From Limnochorda sp. L945t (GTDB lineage Bacteria > Bacillota > Limnochordia > Limnochordales > Geochordaceae), in contig NZ_CP141615.1 of NCBI RefSeq assembly GCF_035593305.1, positions 806,001-870,000 on the forward strand: a stretch of DNA of 64,000 nucleotides. Direction: 5' to 3'. Of the stretch, positions 33,857-42,707 are shown piece by piece. The translations under genes and the position numbers were made by a program. How positions within the stretch are numbered: the stretch's first letter is position 1; each line of letters begins with the position of its first letter. The notes beneath the pieces are model-generated. The model was not told the origin of the DNA and searched no databases. It was given only the letters and a program-made list of their open reading frames with translations.

Positions 33857-34726
33857 ATGAACCGGTCCGTTGGGACACGATTGACCCCGTACGTTATGAT
33901 GGCTCCCTTCCTCGTGCTCTTTTCTACCTTTTTCGTCTTCCCGATTGGGTACGCATTCTACATGAGCCTGTTTAGCCAACGAGGGGCTCGCCGGGTTTTC
34001 GTTGGCTTCTCCAACTACGAGCGTGCGCTCCAGGATGGACTGTTCTTCGGGTCCTTGAAGACCGTTCTGCTATTCGGTGTAATCCAAATTACCATTATGA
34101 TCTCGCTGGCCCTCATGTTCGCCTTGGTTCTGGACACGGGGCTCTTGTCGGCCCGTGCAAAGAAGATGGTGCGTATCACTTACTTCCTCCCGTACGCCAT
34201 TCCGGGTGTCGTGAGTAGCCTCATGTGGGGGTACATCTATGCTCCAACTATTGGCCCTCTGCGACAACTCTTCGAATTCCTGGGGATCGCTCCGGTCAAC
34301 TTTCTTGCGAGTGATAGGTTACTCAGTGCAATCATCAACATGGTAACGTGGCAGTGGACCGGGTACAACATGGTGATCTTAACCGCGGCGCTCACCACAA
34401 TATCGCCAGAACTATACGATGCCGCTCGCATTGACGGTGCCAGCGACCTCAGGATTGCATGGACTATCAAGATACCTCTCATACGCCCCATGATCGTCTT
34501 CGTTACCGTCCTCTCGATTATCGGAAGCTTTCAGTTGTTCAACGAGCCGTTCGTCCTCGCTGCAATGACGAGTGTACCTTTCAACTATACCCCTAACCTG
34601 TACATTTACGCTACGGCTTTCAGCAGAGGGGCGTTCACGTACGCCGCTACGCTGGCCTTCATCCTTGCGTCGATCATTGCGCTATTCTCGGCTATCTTTA
34701 TGCGTATCACCCGGGAGGGACAGTAG
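33857..34726 (+). CDS. sugar ABC transporter permease, MalF/UgpA type
   Basis: A 289-residue CUT1 permease with six helices. It begins RLTPYVMMAPFLVLFSTFFVFPIGYAFYMSLF and has the EAA loop ISPELYDAARIDGASDLRIAWTIKIPLIRPM. GGAGGG lies ten bases before the ATG at 33857. Codon use is AT-rich like that of the preceding gene. No ATPase gene is in the operon, so it must use a shared MsiK/UgpC-type ATPase. Confidence 0.93.
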   Translation: MNRSVGTRLTPYVMMAPFLVLFSTFFVFPIGYAFYMSLFSQRGARRVFVGFSNYERALQDGLFFGSLKTVLLFGVIQITIMISLALMFALVLDTGLLSARAKKMVRITYFLPYAIPGVVSSLMWGYIYAPTIGPLRQLFEFLGIAPVNFLASDRLLSAIINMVTWQWTGYNMVILTAALTTISPELYDAARIDGASDLRIAWTIKIPLIRPMIVFVTVLSIIGSFQLFNEPFVLAAMTSVPFNYTPNLYIYATAFSRGAFTYAATLAFILASIIALFSAIFMRITREGQ

Positions 34727-34730
34727 CGTC

Positions 34731-35669
34731 ATGGGGGGACAACGACCCGAGGTGGCTAACAATTCGATAACGAAGCCGCTGCTCGTACGTGAGAGCCTTC
34801 CGGATCGGACACGCTTGAGATCGGAGGTGCGCCATGCAAGCCAAGGGTTATGGGCCGTAGTGCTGGGAACTGCAGCCCTTTACTTCGTGTTCCCCTTTTA
34901 TTGGCTTGTCATCGCGATGACGAAGACGAATTCCAGCCTGTTCGGGTCGTTTGGCCTGTGGTTCAGCGACCCCTTTGCATTGTTCGACAACGTTAGGACG
35001 GTTCTATCGTATCAAGATGGTATCTACGCCGTGTGGACGGCGAACTCGTTCTTGTACTCGGGCGTTACCGCAGCACTGGCTAGCCTGGTGGCTTCCCTGG
35101 CTGGCTATGCTCTGGCGAAGTACAGGTTCCGGGGAAGGGAAGCCGTCTTCGGAGCTGTCCTAGTGTCCCTGATGATTCCTTCAACCGCGCTCGTTCTTCC
35201 TCTTTTCTTGATTTTGCGGCAATTGGGATGGATTAACTCGTACTGGGCCATTATAGTCCCGTCTGTCGCTAACCCGTTTGGGACGTTTCTTATGAGAATG
35301 TATATCAGGGACAGCATTCCCGACGATCTGCTCGACGCGGCTCGCGTTGATGGCGCATCAGAACTGCGTATCTTTTCTGGCATCGTGCTGAGGCTAATCG
35401 GTCCTGGCATTGCCACCCTTTTCCTTCTGACGTTTGTCGGGACGTGGAACAACTTTTTCCTTCCCCTGGTTGCCTTGAACGATCCGAAGTATTTCCCGTT
35501 AACCGTTGGGCTGGCCACATGGAACGCAGCATCCACCTTCGGGAGAGAGTTGCTGTATAACGTTGTCATCACAGGTACGGTGCTTTCGGTCGTGCCGCTA
35601 GTGGTCCTGTTCTTCTTCCTACAGCGATACTGGCAAAGCGGGCTCACTATAGGGAGCTTGCGGGGCTAG
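34731..35669 (+). CDS. sugar ABC transporter permease, MalG/UgpE type
   Basis: A 312-residue CUT1 permease, partner of the MalF-type subunit. After a hydrophilic N-terminal 35 residues come six helices; the MalG-type features are YWLVIAMTKTNSS, LASLVASLAGYALAKYRFRG, and the EAA loop [31 protein letters not shown], with LTFVGTWNNFFLPLV. The ATG at 34731 follows the previous stop by four bases. Codon use matches the two upstream AT-richer genes; the next gene returns to high GC. Confidence 0.93.
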   Translation: MGGQRPEVANNSITKPLLVRESLPDRTRLRSEVRHASQGLWAVVLGTAALYFVFPFYWLVIAMTKTNSSLFGSFGLWFSDPFALFDNVRTVLSYQDGIYAVWTANSFLYSGVTAALASLVASLAGYALAKYRFRGREAVFGAVLVSLMIPSTALVLPLFLILRQLGWINSYWAIIVPSVANPFGTFLMRMYIRDSIPDDLLDAARVDGASELRIFSGIVLRLIGPGIATLFLLTFVGTWNNFFLPLVALNDPKYFPLTVGLATWNAASTFGRELLYNVVITGTVLSVVPLVVLFFFLQRYWQSGLTIGSLRG

Positions 35670-35682
35670 GGAGGGGTCGTTG

Positions 35683-37734
35683 GTGGCTTCCGGTAGCGCG
35701 AACCGCATCTGGTACGGTGGCGATTGGAACCCGGACCAGTGGCCTCGGGAGGTCTGGGAGCGCGACATCGAGCTGTTCAAGCAGGCGCACATCAACATCG
35801 TGACGCTGCCGGTGTTCAGTTGGGCGCTGCTGCAGCCCGAAGAGGAGCGGTACGAGTTTGGATGGCTCGACGAGGTCCTGGAGGAACTCGATAAGCATGG
35901 CATCGGCGTGTGCCTAGCTACCTCCACCGCGGCCGTTCCTGCCTGGATGGCACGGCGCCATCCGGATGTGCTGCGGGTAGACTTTCAAGGACGCGAGCGG
36001 CGCTTCGGCGCACGGCACAACTTCTGCCCCAACAGCCCCACCTATCGCCAGTACTCGGTGCGGCTCGCCGAGCAGCTTGCCAGGCGCTACAAAGATTACC
36101 CTGGTCTCGTGGCCTGGCACGTCAACAACGAGTACGGAGGCCGTTGCTACTGTGATCGGTGTGCAAGGGAGTTCCGGGTCTGGCTGCAGCGCAGGTACGG
36201 GGCGCTCGACGAGCTCAACCGGCGTTGGAATACCCGCTTCTGGGGGCACACGCTGTACGACTGGGAGGAGATCGTGCCTCCCAACATCTTGAGTGAGCAC
36301 CTCGACGACCACGACCCGACCCGGACCGCCTTCCAGCCCATCTCCCTCGACTACGACCGGTTCATGTCCGACAGCCTGCTGGAGTGCTTCAAGGCCGAAC
36401 GCGACACTATCAAGCGGTGGACGCCGGACGTACCCGTCACCACCAACCTGATGGGAGCGTACAAACCGCTCGACTACTTCAAGTGGGCACGGGAGATGGA
36501 CGTGGTCTCCTGGGACAGCTATCCCCCGATGGACGTGGATGTTGCCACCGTGGCCTTTCGCCACGACCTGATGCGCGGGCTCAAGGACGGTCAGCCATTT
36601 ATGCTGATGGAGCAAACGCCCAGCCAGCAAAACTGGCAGCCGTACAACTCGCTGAAGCGGCCCGGGGTCATGCGCCTGTGGAGCTACCAGGCACTGGCTC
36701 ATGGCGCTGAGACCGTGATGTTCTTTCAGCTCCGCCAGTCGCAAGGAGCGTGTGAGAAGTTCCATGGGGCCGTCATCTCTCACGCCGGAACCCCCGACAC
36801 GCGCGTCTTCCGCGAGGTACAGGCCCTCGGGCGGGAGCTGGAAGCCCTGGGGGATACATTCCTCGGTAGCCGGATCGACGCCCAAGTGGCCCTCGTGTTC
36901 GACTGGGAGAACTGGTGGGCTATCGAATACTCGAGCGGGCCCAGCGTCGCCCTAAAGTATCTGCCTCAGGTCGAGGCCTACTACCGGGCGTTGTGGCGGG
37001 CCAACGTGGCGGTCGATGTCGTCAGTCCCGGGGCTCCTCTCGGTCGCTACCGGCTGGTGATCGCCCCGGTAGCTTACATGATGCATCCCGGCTTCGCCGA
37101 GAAGGTCGAGACGTTCGTCGCCGGGGGTGGCACCTTCCTCACCACGTTTTTCAGCGGGATCGTGGATGAGAACGACAGGATCATCCTCGGGGGGTACCCG
37201 GGCCCGCTGCGGCGCCTGCTAGGGGTGTGGGTAGAAGAGACCGACGCGCTACCTCCCGAGATGACCAACCGGATTGTCGTGCAGGGCTACCCTGGGTTGG
37301 ACGGCCAGTATGCTTGCTCACTGCTGTTCGACCTTCTCCACACGGAGGGGGCCGAGGTGGTCGGGCGGTACGGGGCCGACTTCTACGCTGGCCGGCCCGT
37401 TCTCACCCGCCATCGTGTAGGAGCGGGCGAGGCGTGGTACGTGGGCTCGGCTCCCGAGCAACGGTTCGTTGACAGGCTGGTGCGTTTCTTGTGCGACAAG
37501 CACGGGATCGGCGCGCCGCTCCAGGTACCTGACGGGGTGGAGGTTGTGGAGCGGCGCGGTGGCGGCCAGAGCTTCCTTTTCATCTTGAACCACCGTGACC
37601 GGCCCACCGTGATTTCACTGGGTAATAGGCGCCTGCGAAACCTGCTGGCCGATCAAGAGATTGAGAGGGAGGTGGAGCTCGCTCCGAGGGACGTTCTTAT
37701 CCTGACGGACACCCACGGAGCCGGCACTCGATGA
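35683..37734 (+). CDS. beta-galactosidase, GH42
   Basis: A 683-residue GH42 beta-galactosidase, predicted to split lactose or beta-galactosides. The TIM barrel opens with IWYGGDWNPDQWPREVWERDIELFKQAHINIVTLPVFSWALLQPEE. The acid/base Glu is in WHVNNEYGGRCYCDRC and the nucleophile Glu in FMLMEQTPSQQNW; a Cys cluster (CYCDRC plus Cys in HNFCPNS) can bind zinc as in thermophilic GH42. A trimerisation domain and a small C-terminal beta domain follow. There is no signal peptide, so it acts on imported sugar. GTG at 35683 has GGGAGGGG in front; a TTG precedes it at 35680. Confidence 0.95.
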   Translation: MASGSANRIWYGGDWNPDQWPREVWERDIELFKQAHINIVTLPVFSWALLQPEEERYEFGWLDEVLEELDKHGIGVCLATSTAAVPAWMARRHPDVLRVDFQGRERRFGARHNFCPNSPTYRQYSVRLAEQLARRYKDYPGLVAWHVNNEYGGRCYCDRCAREFRVWLQRRYGALDELNRRWNTRFWGHTLYDWEEIVPPNILSEHLDDHDPTRTAFQPISLDYDRFMSDSLLECFKAERDTIKRWTPDVPVTTNLMGAYKPLDYFKWAREMDVVSWDSYPPMDVDVATVAFRHDLMRGLKDGQPFMLMEQTPSQQNWQPYNSLKRPGVMRLWSYQALAHGAETVMFFQLRQSQGACEKFHGAVISHAGTPDTRVFREVQALGRELEALGDTFLGSRIDAQVALVFDWENWWAIEYSSGPSVALKYLPQVEAYYRALWRANVAVDVVSPGAPLGRYRLVIAPVAYMMHPGFAEKVETFVAGGGTFLTTFFSGIVDENDRIILGGYPGPLRRLLGVWVEETDALPPEMTNRIVVQGYPGLDGQYACSLLFDLLHTEGAEVVGRYGADFYAGRPVLTRHRVGAGEAWYVGSAPEQRFVDRLVRFLCDKHGIGAPLQVPDGVEVVERRGGGQSFLFILNHRDRPTVISLGNRRLRNLLADQEIEREVELAPRDVLILTDTHGAGTR

Positions 37735-38540
37735 CCGAGCGGGGAGATGGCACGCCGCGTGGGGACCATGTCCAGCTGCTTCCGGCCGAGCGGCTCCAGC
37801 GCATCAGGGAGCTCCTCGGCCGGCAGGGGTCCGTACGGGTGGCGACGCTGAGCCGGGAATTGGGCGTCTCCGAGGTCACCATCCGGTCGGACCTCTCGCA
37901 GCTCGAGCAGGAGGGGTTCGCCCGGAGGACGCACGGGGGAGCCGTGCTGGCGAGGGGCACGCGCTACGAGCGGCCGTTCGCCGAGCAGGAGGCGCGCTTT
38001 CGGGAAGAGAAGCGGCGCATCGGCCAGGCGGCAGCGCGCTTGGTCGAGGACGGCGACACCATCATCCTGGATGTGGGGACGACCACGACCGAGGTGGCCC
38101 GCCACCTGCCGGCGGGGCTGACGGATGTCGTGGTCATCACGAGCAGCCTCAACATTGCCCTGGAGCTGGAGAAGTACCCGTACGTGACGGTGCTGGTGAC
38201 GGGCGGGACCCTACGCTCGCTGCAGCACTCCCTGGTCAACCCCTACGGGACGCTGCTTCTCTCCCAGGTCAACGCCGACAAGCTCTTCCTCGGGTGCAAC
38301 GGGGTGTCGGCGGCCAAGGGGATCACCAACGCCAACCTGCAGGAGGCGGAGATCAAGCGGGCCATGATCGCGGCGGCCAAACAGGTGATCGTGGTGGCCG
38401 ACCACAGCAAGATCGGCAGCGTGGCGGTCGCCCACGTCGCACCGCTCTCGGCCGTCGACCGGGTCGTTACCGACCAGGCCGCCGACCCCCGGGAGGTCGA
38501 GCACATCCGGCAGGCGGGCGTGGAGGTCGACCTGGTCTGA
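37731..38540 (+). CDS. DeoR-family transcriptional regulator
   Basis: A 269-residue DeoR/GlpR-type repressor. The winged-helix domain (about 17-72) reads ERLQRIRELLGRQGSVRVATLSRELGVSEVTIRSDLSQLEQEGFARRTHGGAV. The sugar-phosphate-sensing domain has DTIILDVGTTTTEVARHL, TGGTLRSLQHSLVNP and VVVADHSKIG. Its ATG overlaps the beta-galactosidase stop, so it is co-expressed with the galactoside operon that it probably represses, sensing a phosphorylated sugar. Confidence 0.94.
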   Translation: MTERGDGTPRGDHVQLLPAERLQRIRELLGRQGSVRVATLSRELGVSEVTIRSDLSQLEQEGFARRTHGGAVLARGTRYERPFAEQEARFREEKRRIGQAAARLVEDGDTIILDVGTTTTEVARHLPAGLTDVVVITSSLNIALELEKYPYVTVLVTGGTLRSLQHSLVNPYGTLLLSQVNADKLFLGCNGVSAAKGITNANLQEAEIKRAMIAAAKQVIVVADHSKIGSVAVAHVAPLSAVDRVVTDQAADPREVEHIRQAGVEVDLV

Positions 38541-38621
38541 GCTCCGCCGGGCACTCCGCGGGAGGGAGAGGACCGGCCGGCTGTCCTCGGGTTGCAGGTC
38601 TCGACCCAGGCCGAAGGCCGG

Positions 38622-39185
38622 TTACTCCACCTTGAAGGCGCCCACCGCCGCCAGCAGCTCCTGCGCCATGCGGGCCAGGCGCTGCGCCGAGCCGGCGATC
38701 TGCTCGACGGCTGACGACTGCTCCTCGGTGCTCGAGGCCACCTCTTCGGCAGCGGCAGCGTTCGACCGGGTGATGGTCGCAATCTCGTCCACCGCCCGGA
38801 CGGCGGCTTCGCTCGCCGCGGCCATGGCCTGCGCCGCAGCATGGACCTCGTTGATCTGCGCGACGGACACCTCTACCGCCCGGGCGATGGCCGTGAACGT
38901 CTGCCCTGAGGCGCTGACCGCCTCGACGCCCTCCGCCACCGCAGCCCGCACCGCCTCCGTGTCGCGAACGGCCCGTTGGACTTCCTGGCGGATCTCGGCG
39001 ATGAGCCCGGCGATCTCGGATGCGGCCTGGCGGGATTGTTCGGCGAGCTTTCTCACCTCTTCGGCCACCACCGCGAAGCCTCGGCCCTGTTGGCCGGCAC
39101 GAGCCGCCTCTATGGCGGCGTTGAGCGCCAGGAGGTTGGTCTGATCGGCGATTCCGGTGATGACGTCCACGATCTGGCCGATGCG
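38622..39185 (-). pseudogene. methyl-accepting chemotaxis protein, C-terminal fragment cut by IS21
   Basis: This is the 3' part of a chemoreceptor. It begins in the middle of the signalling domain ([51 protein letters not shown], the highly conserved hairpin tip) and runs to GAFKVE. The 5' part lies beyond the insertion element at 41737. Removing the element and one ATGCG copy restores the reading frame exactly (SQRI-GQIV). As it stands the fragment lacks a sensor, membrane helices and its own start, so it should be non-functional. Confidence 0.93.
39181..39185 (+). repeat. left copy of IS21 target-site duplication (ATGCG)
   Basis: ATGCG directly precedes the element's terminal TG; the same five bases follow the element at 41737-41741. 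The length fits IS21-family duplications (4-8 bp). Confidence 0.9.
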
Positions 39186-41736
39186 TGTCCGTGGCCACGT
39201 TAAAATCGGCATAAGTGGCCACGAAAAACCGGCATGAATGGCCACGAAAAAGCCGCACATCCGGCCAGGTAGGGGAAATGCCCGCTCCCCCGTATCGGCT
39301 CCGCTGGGGCACCACCCAGACGGATCCGGCGAAGGAGCGAGCAAACCTGGTTGGACAGGAGTTGGTGATCCAGTTGCGGCACTTGCGTGACGAAGGGTTG
39401 AAGAAGGTTCAGGTGGCCGAACGCCTCGGCATCCACCGGGACAGCGTGGCCAAGTACTGGGAAGGTCCCACGCTCCCCGCGGAGCCTCCCCGCTACCGCC
39501 AGCGGGCCCGCAAGATCGACCGCTACGCCGAGTATATCACGGCCCGGCTGGCCCGTTGGCCCGAGCTGACGGCAGAACGGCTCTACCAAGAGATCCGCCA
39601 GCAGGGCTACACGGGTTCCCGCCGCAGCGTGCGCCGGTTCGTCGCTGCGATCCGGCCGCACCCAGTCCGGGAGTACAAGCCCATCGAGACGCTGCCCGGG
39701 GAGCAGGCCCAGGTGGACTGGGGCCACTTCGGAACCCTCGTGGTCGAGGGGGCTCGGGTGCGGCTGTACGCCTTCATCCTGACGCTGGCGTGGTCGCGGG
39801 TGATCTACGTGGAGTTCATCACGTCGCTCTCCATGGCCACGCTGGCGGGGTGTTTGCACCGGGCCTTCCAGTACATCGGCGGGGTGCCTCGCACCCTGCT
39901 CTTCGATAACGCGAAGACCGTGGTGGCGGAACGGGTCGGCGGGGTCGTCCGCTACCAGCGGGAACTCTTGCACCTGGCGGCCCTGTACGGCTTTGCGCCG
40001 AGGGCCTGCTGGGCTCACGACCCCGAGTCGAAGGGCAAGGTCGAGTCCATGGTCAAGTACGTGCGCCGGGGCTTCTTCTACGGCCGGGAGTTCACGGATC
40101 TGGCCGACCTCAACCGCCAGGTCCGGTCCTGGATGGACCAGGTGGCCAACGCCCGCACGCATGCCACGACCGGAGCGGTGCCGTGGGATCGGCTGGCACA
40201 GGAGGCGCCCCACCTCAAGCCGCTGGAGGTGAGCGCCCCGCAGGGCATCCTGGAGCAGCGGAAGGCCACCCGCACCAACCTCATCTCCATCGAGGGAAAC
40301 CGGTACTCGGTGCCGGCCCGCTTTGCCCGGCGGCCCGTGAGCTACCGGCGATTCGAGGACCGCATCGAGATCCTGGAGGACGGCCAGGTGGTCGACCGGA
40401 TCGAGCTCGTCCCCGGACGGGGTCGCGTCATGATTCGGGACGACCATGACCCGCAGCACCAAGCGCGCCGCCAACCGGCCCATCCCCTTCAGGCCCGCTT
40501 TGAGGCCTTGGCCCCCAGTGCCCGCACGTACCTGGAGGGTCTCAGCCGCTCCCGGAGTGGGCATCTGCGGGAGCAGATGGAGCGCATCGTGACGCTGGCC
40601 GAAAGCTGCCCGTCCGACGTGCTGGAGCAGGCCATGCAGCGGGCCATTCACTTCGAGGCGTACGGCTACGGCATCCTCAAGCGCCTGGTGGAGCGGCTGC
40701 AGAAGGCGCCCTCAAGCCTTCCCCAGCCGGCCAAGCCCGCGGCCCAGGGCCACGTCGTCCTGCCTTATCGGGTCGAGGTGGAGCGCCGGGACTTGACCTA
40801 CTATCAGGAGGTGGCCCGATGATTCGCACCATTGCGCCGGCCGACCGGGCCCGCCTCGAGCAGGGCCTCAAGCGCTTGAAGCTGCGCCGTATCCGGGAGA
40901 TGCTGGACGCGGTCAGCGAGCTGGCGCTGCAGGAAGAGCCCTCGTACCTCGACTTCCTGGGCTACCTGGTCGACGCCGAGGTCGAGGCCCGAGAGGCCAC
41001 CCAGCGGGACAAGCGCCTGAAGGCGGCCCGCTTTCCCATGCTGCGCACGCTGGACAGTTTCGACTTCTCCTTCCAGACGTCGGTGAGCGCCCAGACCATC
41101 CGGGACCTGGCCACGCTGCAGTTCGTGGAGGCGCACGAGTCGCTCGTCCTTCTCGGACCCCCGGGGGTCGGCAAGAGCCACCTGGCGATCGGCCTGGGCA
41201 TCGAGGCGGTCAACCGCGGCTACCGGGTGCTCTTCCTGACCGTGCAGGACCTGGTCCAGGAGCTTTATGCGACCCTGGCCGATGGCAGCATGGCCCAGAA
41301 GCTGAAGGCCATCCTGGCGCACGACCTCATCATCCTGGACGAGTTGGGCTATCTGAAGATGGACGCCACCGCCTCGGACTACCTGTTTCAACTGGTGGCC
41401 AAGGCGTACGAGCGGCGCTCGCTCATCGTGACCAGCAACCTGGAGTTCCAGGAGTGGGGGGCGCTGTTCGACAGCCCGGCCACCGCGGCGGCGGTGCTCG
41501 ACCGGCTGTTGCATCATGCCCACGTCATCACCCTCAAGGGCGAGAGCTACCGGATGCGCAGCCGGCTGGTGCCGCCCCAACCCAGCAACACACGGGAAGA
41601 GGCGCCGGCGGCCCCCCGCCCTACGGGCGGGGGGCCGAGGGGAGGGAGGGACCCCCGCGTAGATCCCGCCACCTACCTGGCCACGATTGCGGAATTTTCG
41701 TGGCCAAAAGTGCGGTTTTTCAAGTGGCCATTGACA
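39186..41736 (+). mobile_element. IS21-family insertion sequence, complete
   Basis: A 2,551-bp element with istA and istB overlapping by four bases. It begins TGTCCGTGGCCAC and ends GTGGCCATTGACA, so the ends are TG...CA with imperfect inverted repeats of about 25 bp. Three spaced copies of TGGCCACG (39192, 39216, 39239) at the left end, and inverted copies of the core near 41699 and 41723, are the multiple transposase-binding repeats typical of IS21. It is flanked by ATGCG duplications and splits a chemoreceptor gene. Everything looks intact, so insertion may be recent. Confidence 0.95.
39278..40822 (+). CDS. istA: IS21 transposase IstA
   Basis: IstA is the DDE transposase. The 514-residue protein has an N-terminal helix-turn-helix ([24 protein letters not shown]) and a second DNA-binding region. 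The rve/DDE core follows: Asp in [12 protein letters not shown], Asp in [11 protein letters not shown] and Glu in [14 protein letters not shown]-terminal beta domain ([17 protein letters not shown]) is also typical. The ATG at 39278 is next to AGGGGAA and gives a normal length; the frame is open back to a GTG at 39215 inside the terminal repeats. Confidence 0.95.
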   Translation: MPAPPYRLRWGTTQTDPAKERANLVGQELVIQLRHLRDEGLKKVQVAERLGIHRDSVAKYWEGPTLPAEPPRYRQRARKIDRYAEYITARLARWPELTAERLYQEIRQQGYTGSRRSVRRFVAAIRPHPVREYKPIETLPGEQAQVDWGHFGTLVVEGARVRLYAFILTLAWSRVIYVEFITSLSMATLAGCLHRAFQYIGGVPRTLLFDNAKTVVAERVGGVVRYQRELLHLAALYGFAPRACWAHDPESKGKVESMVKYVRRGFFYGREFTDLADLNRQVRSWMDQVANARTHATTGAVPWDRLAQEAPHLKPLEVSAPQGILEQRKATRTNLISIEGNRYSVPARFARRPVSYRRFEDRIEILEDGQVVDRIELVPGRGRVMIRDDHDPQHQARRQPAHPLQARFEALAPSARTYLEGLSRSRSGHLREQMERIVTLAESCPSDVLEQAMQRAIHFEAYGYGILKRLVERLQKAPSSLPQPAKPAAQGHVVLPYRVEVERRDLTYYQEVAR

Positions 41737-41892
41737 ATGCGCTGGGAGCGTTGCCCCAGGTCCTCGACTGCCCTGCCGGATTGGCCTGCCGTCTGCTCGA
41801 TCTGCGCCATCCGCTCCGTGATGCCGGCAAGCGCTGCCCGGCCCTCCTGGGAAAGGCGAGCAACTTCGTGGCTGCCCTCCGCGATGCGCTGA
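40819..41892 (+). CDS. istB: IS21 helper ATPase IstB, reading out of the element
   Basis: IstB is the AAA+ helper that activates IstA and chooses targets. The conserved protein (about 1-255) shows Walker A LLGPPGVGKSHLAIGLG, Walker B LIILDELGYLKMD and LIVTSNLEFQEWG, ending near GESYRMRSRLVP. The frame has no stop before the right end of the element at 41736. It continues for about 51 codons into the disrupted chemoreceptor gene in antisense, ending at 41892. The extra tail here is therefore insertion-site specific; whether the Pro/Gly-rich linker (about 255-290) is natural or due to a frameshift in a G-run is unclear. Confidence 0.9.
   Translation: MIRTIAPADRARLEQGLKRLKLRRIREMLDAVSELALQEEPSYLDFLGYLVDAEVEAREATQRDKRLKAARFPMLRTLDSFDFSFQTSVSAQTIRDLATLQFVEAHESLVLLGPPGVGKSHLAIGLGIEAVNRGYRVLFLTVQDLVQELYATLADGSMAQKLKAILAHDLIILDELGYLKMDATASDYLFQLVAKAYERRSLIVTSNLEFQEWGALFDSPATAAAVLDRLLHHAHVITLKGESYRMRSRLVPPQPSNTREEAPAAPRPTGGGPRGGRDPRVDPATYLATIAEFSWPKVRFFKWPLTMRWERCPRSSTALPDWPAVCSICAIRSVMPASAARPSWERRATSWLPSAMR
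41737..41741 (+). repeat. right copy of IS21 target-site duplication (ATGCG)
   Basis: ATGCG directly follows the terminal CA of the element and matches 39181-39185. It encodes part of Arg-Ile of the interrupted chemoreceptor on the minus strand. Confidence 0.9.
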
Positions 41893-42707
41893 ATCCGCGA
41901 GGTGACGCCCCGCACGGTCTCCCCCACCTGCCGGACGCTGCCGGAGGCGTTGGCTGCCGCAGCAGACTGGCGCTCGCTGCCCCTGGCCATCTGGTCGACG
42001 GTCGCGGCTACCTCCCGTACGGACTGGCCCACCTGCTCGGAGGAGGAAGCCAGCTCCTGGCTCGCAGCGGCCACCTGCTGCGCCTCGCCTCGCACCTGGG
42101 AGACCAGGTGCCGCAGCCTTTCCAGGGTCGTGTTGAACGCTTCGGCGAGGCGCCCTACCTCCGTGCGGCTCCGCACCGGCACCCTCCGGGTCAGGTCGCC
42201 CTGGGCCAGGGCCGCCATGGCCTCCGCTACTTCCACGACGCCGCGGGACTGCACGCGCCCGATCCCGTAGGCCGCTAACAGGGACACCAGCACCATGCCG
42301 GCCCCGATGAAAAGCGCCTGACGGAACAAGGTGCCGAGGGGCCGGGTGAGTTCGTCCCGCGGCACGCTGACGACCAGCCGCCACGAGGAGCCTTCGATGG
42401 GCCGTACCCCCACCATGCGCTGTTGACCGGCGATCCGGACGAAACTGACGGTGGGACGGTCGGCGCTCAGGAGTTGTTTGTAGACGGTGCGCGTCGCATC
42501 GTCCACCGGCCCCTGCAGCAGGTTGGCCTCGAGCACCTGACCGGAGTCCGGGTGGGCCAGGACCAGACCGGCCTGGTCGACGAGGATCCCAAAGCCCGTC
42601 TCGCCGATCCTGAGCCCGGCCACCCGCTGCTCGAGGTAGGCGGCGGGTACGGCGCCGATGAGGAGCCGCTCCGGGCTCGCGCCCCCCTCCCGGACCGCTC
42701 TCTCATC
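41737..42707 (-). pseudogene. methyl-accepting chemotaxis protein, truncated N-terminal fragment
   Basis: The other part of the chemoreceptor cut by the IS21 element. It holds the second half of a double-Cache sensor (LLIGAVPAAYLEQRVAGLRIGETGFGILVDQAGLVLAHP), a transmembrane helix (ALFIGAGMVLVSLLAAYGI), a HAMP domain, and signalling-domain coiled coil up to LGQRSQRI, where the element begins. The first transmembrane helix and first half of the Cache domain are missing. Upstream the frame is open but runs into the 3' end of the ROK repressor gene without receptor similarity. So the gene appears to be truncated by a deletion as well as interrupted; the upper boundary given is approximate. Confidence 0.85.

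Noticed and set aside
39192-39260. Spaced TGGCCACG repeats as a CRISPR or iteron array
   Set aside because: Only three copies with 23-24-base spacing, at the end of an IS21 element, with inverted counterparts at the other end; these are transposase-binding repeats.
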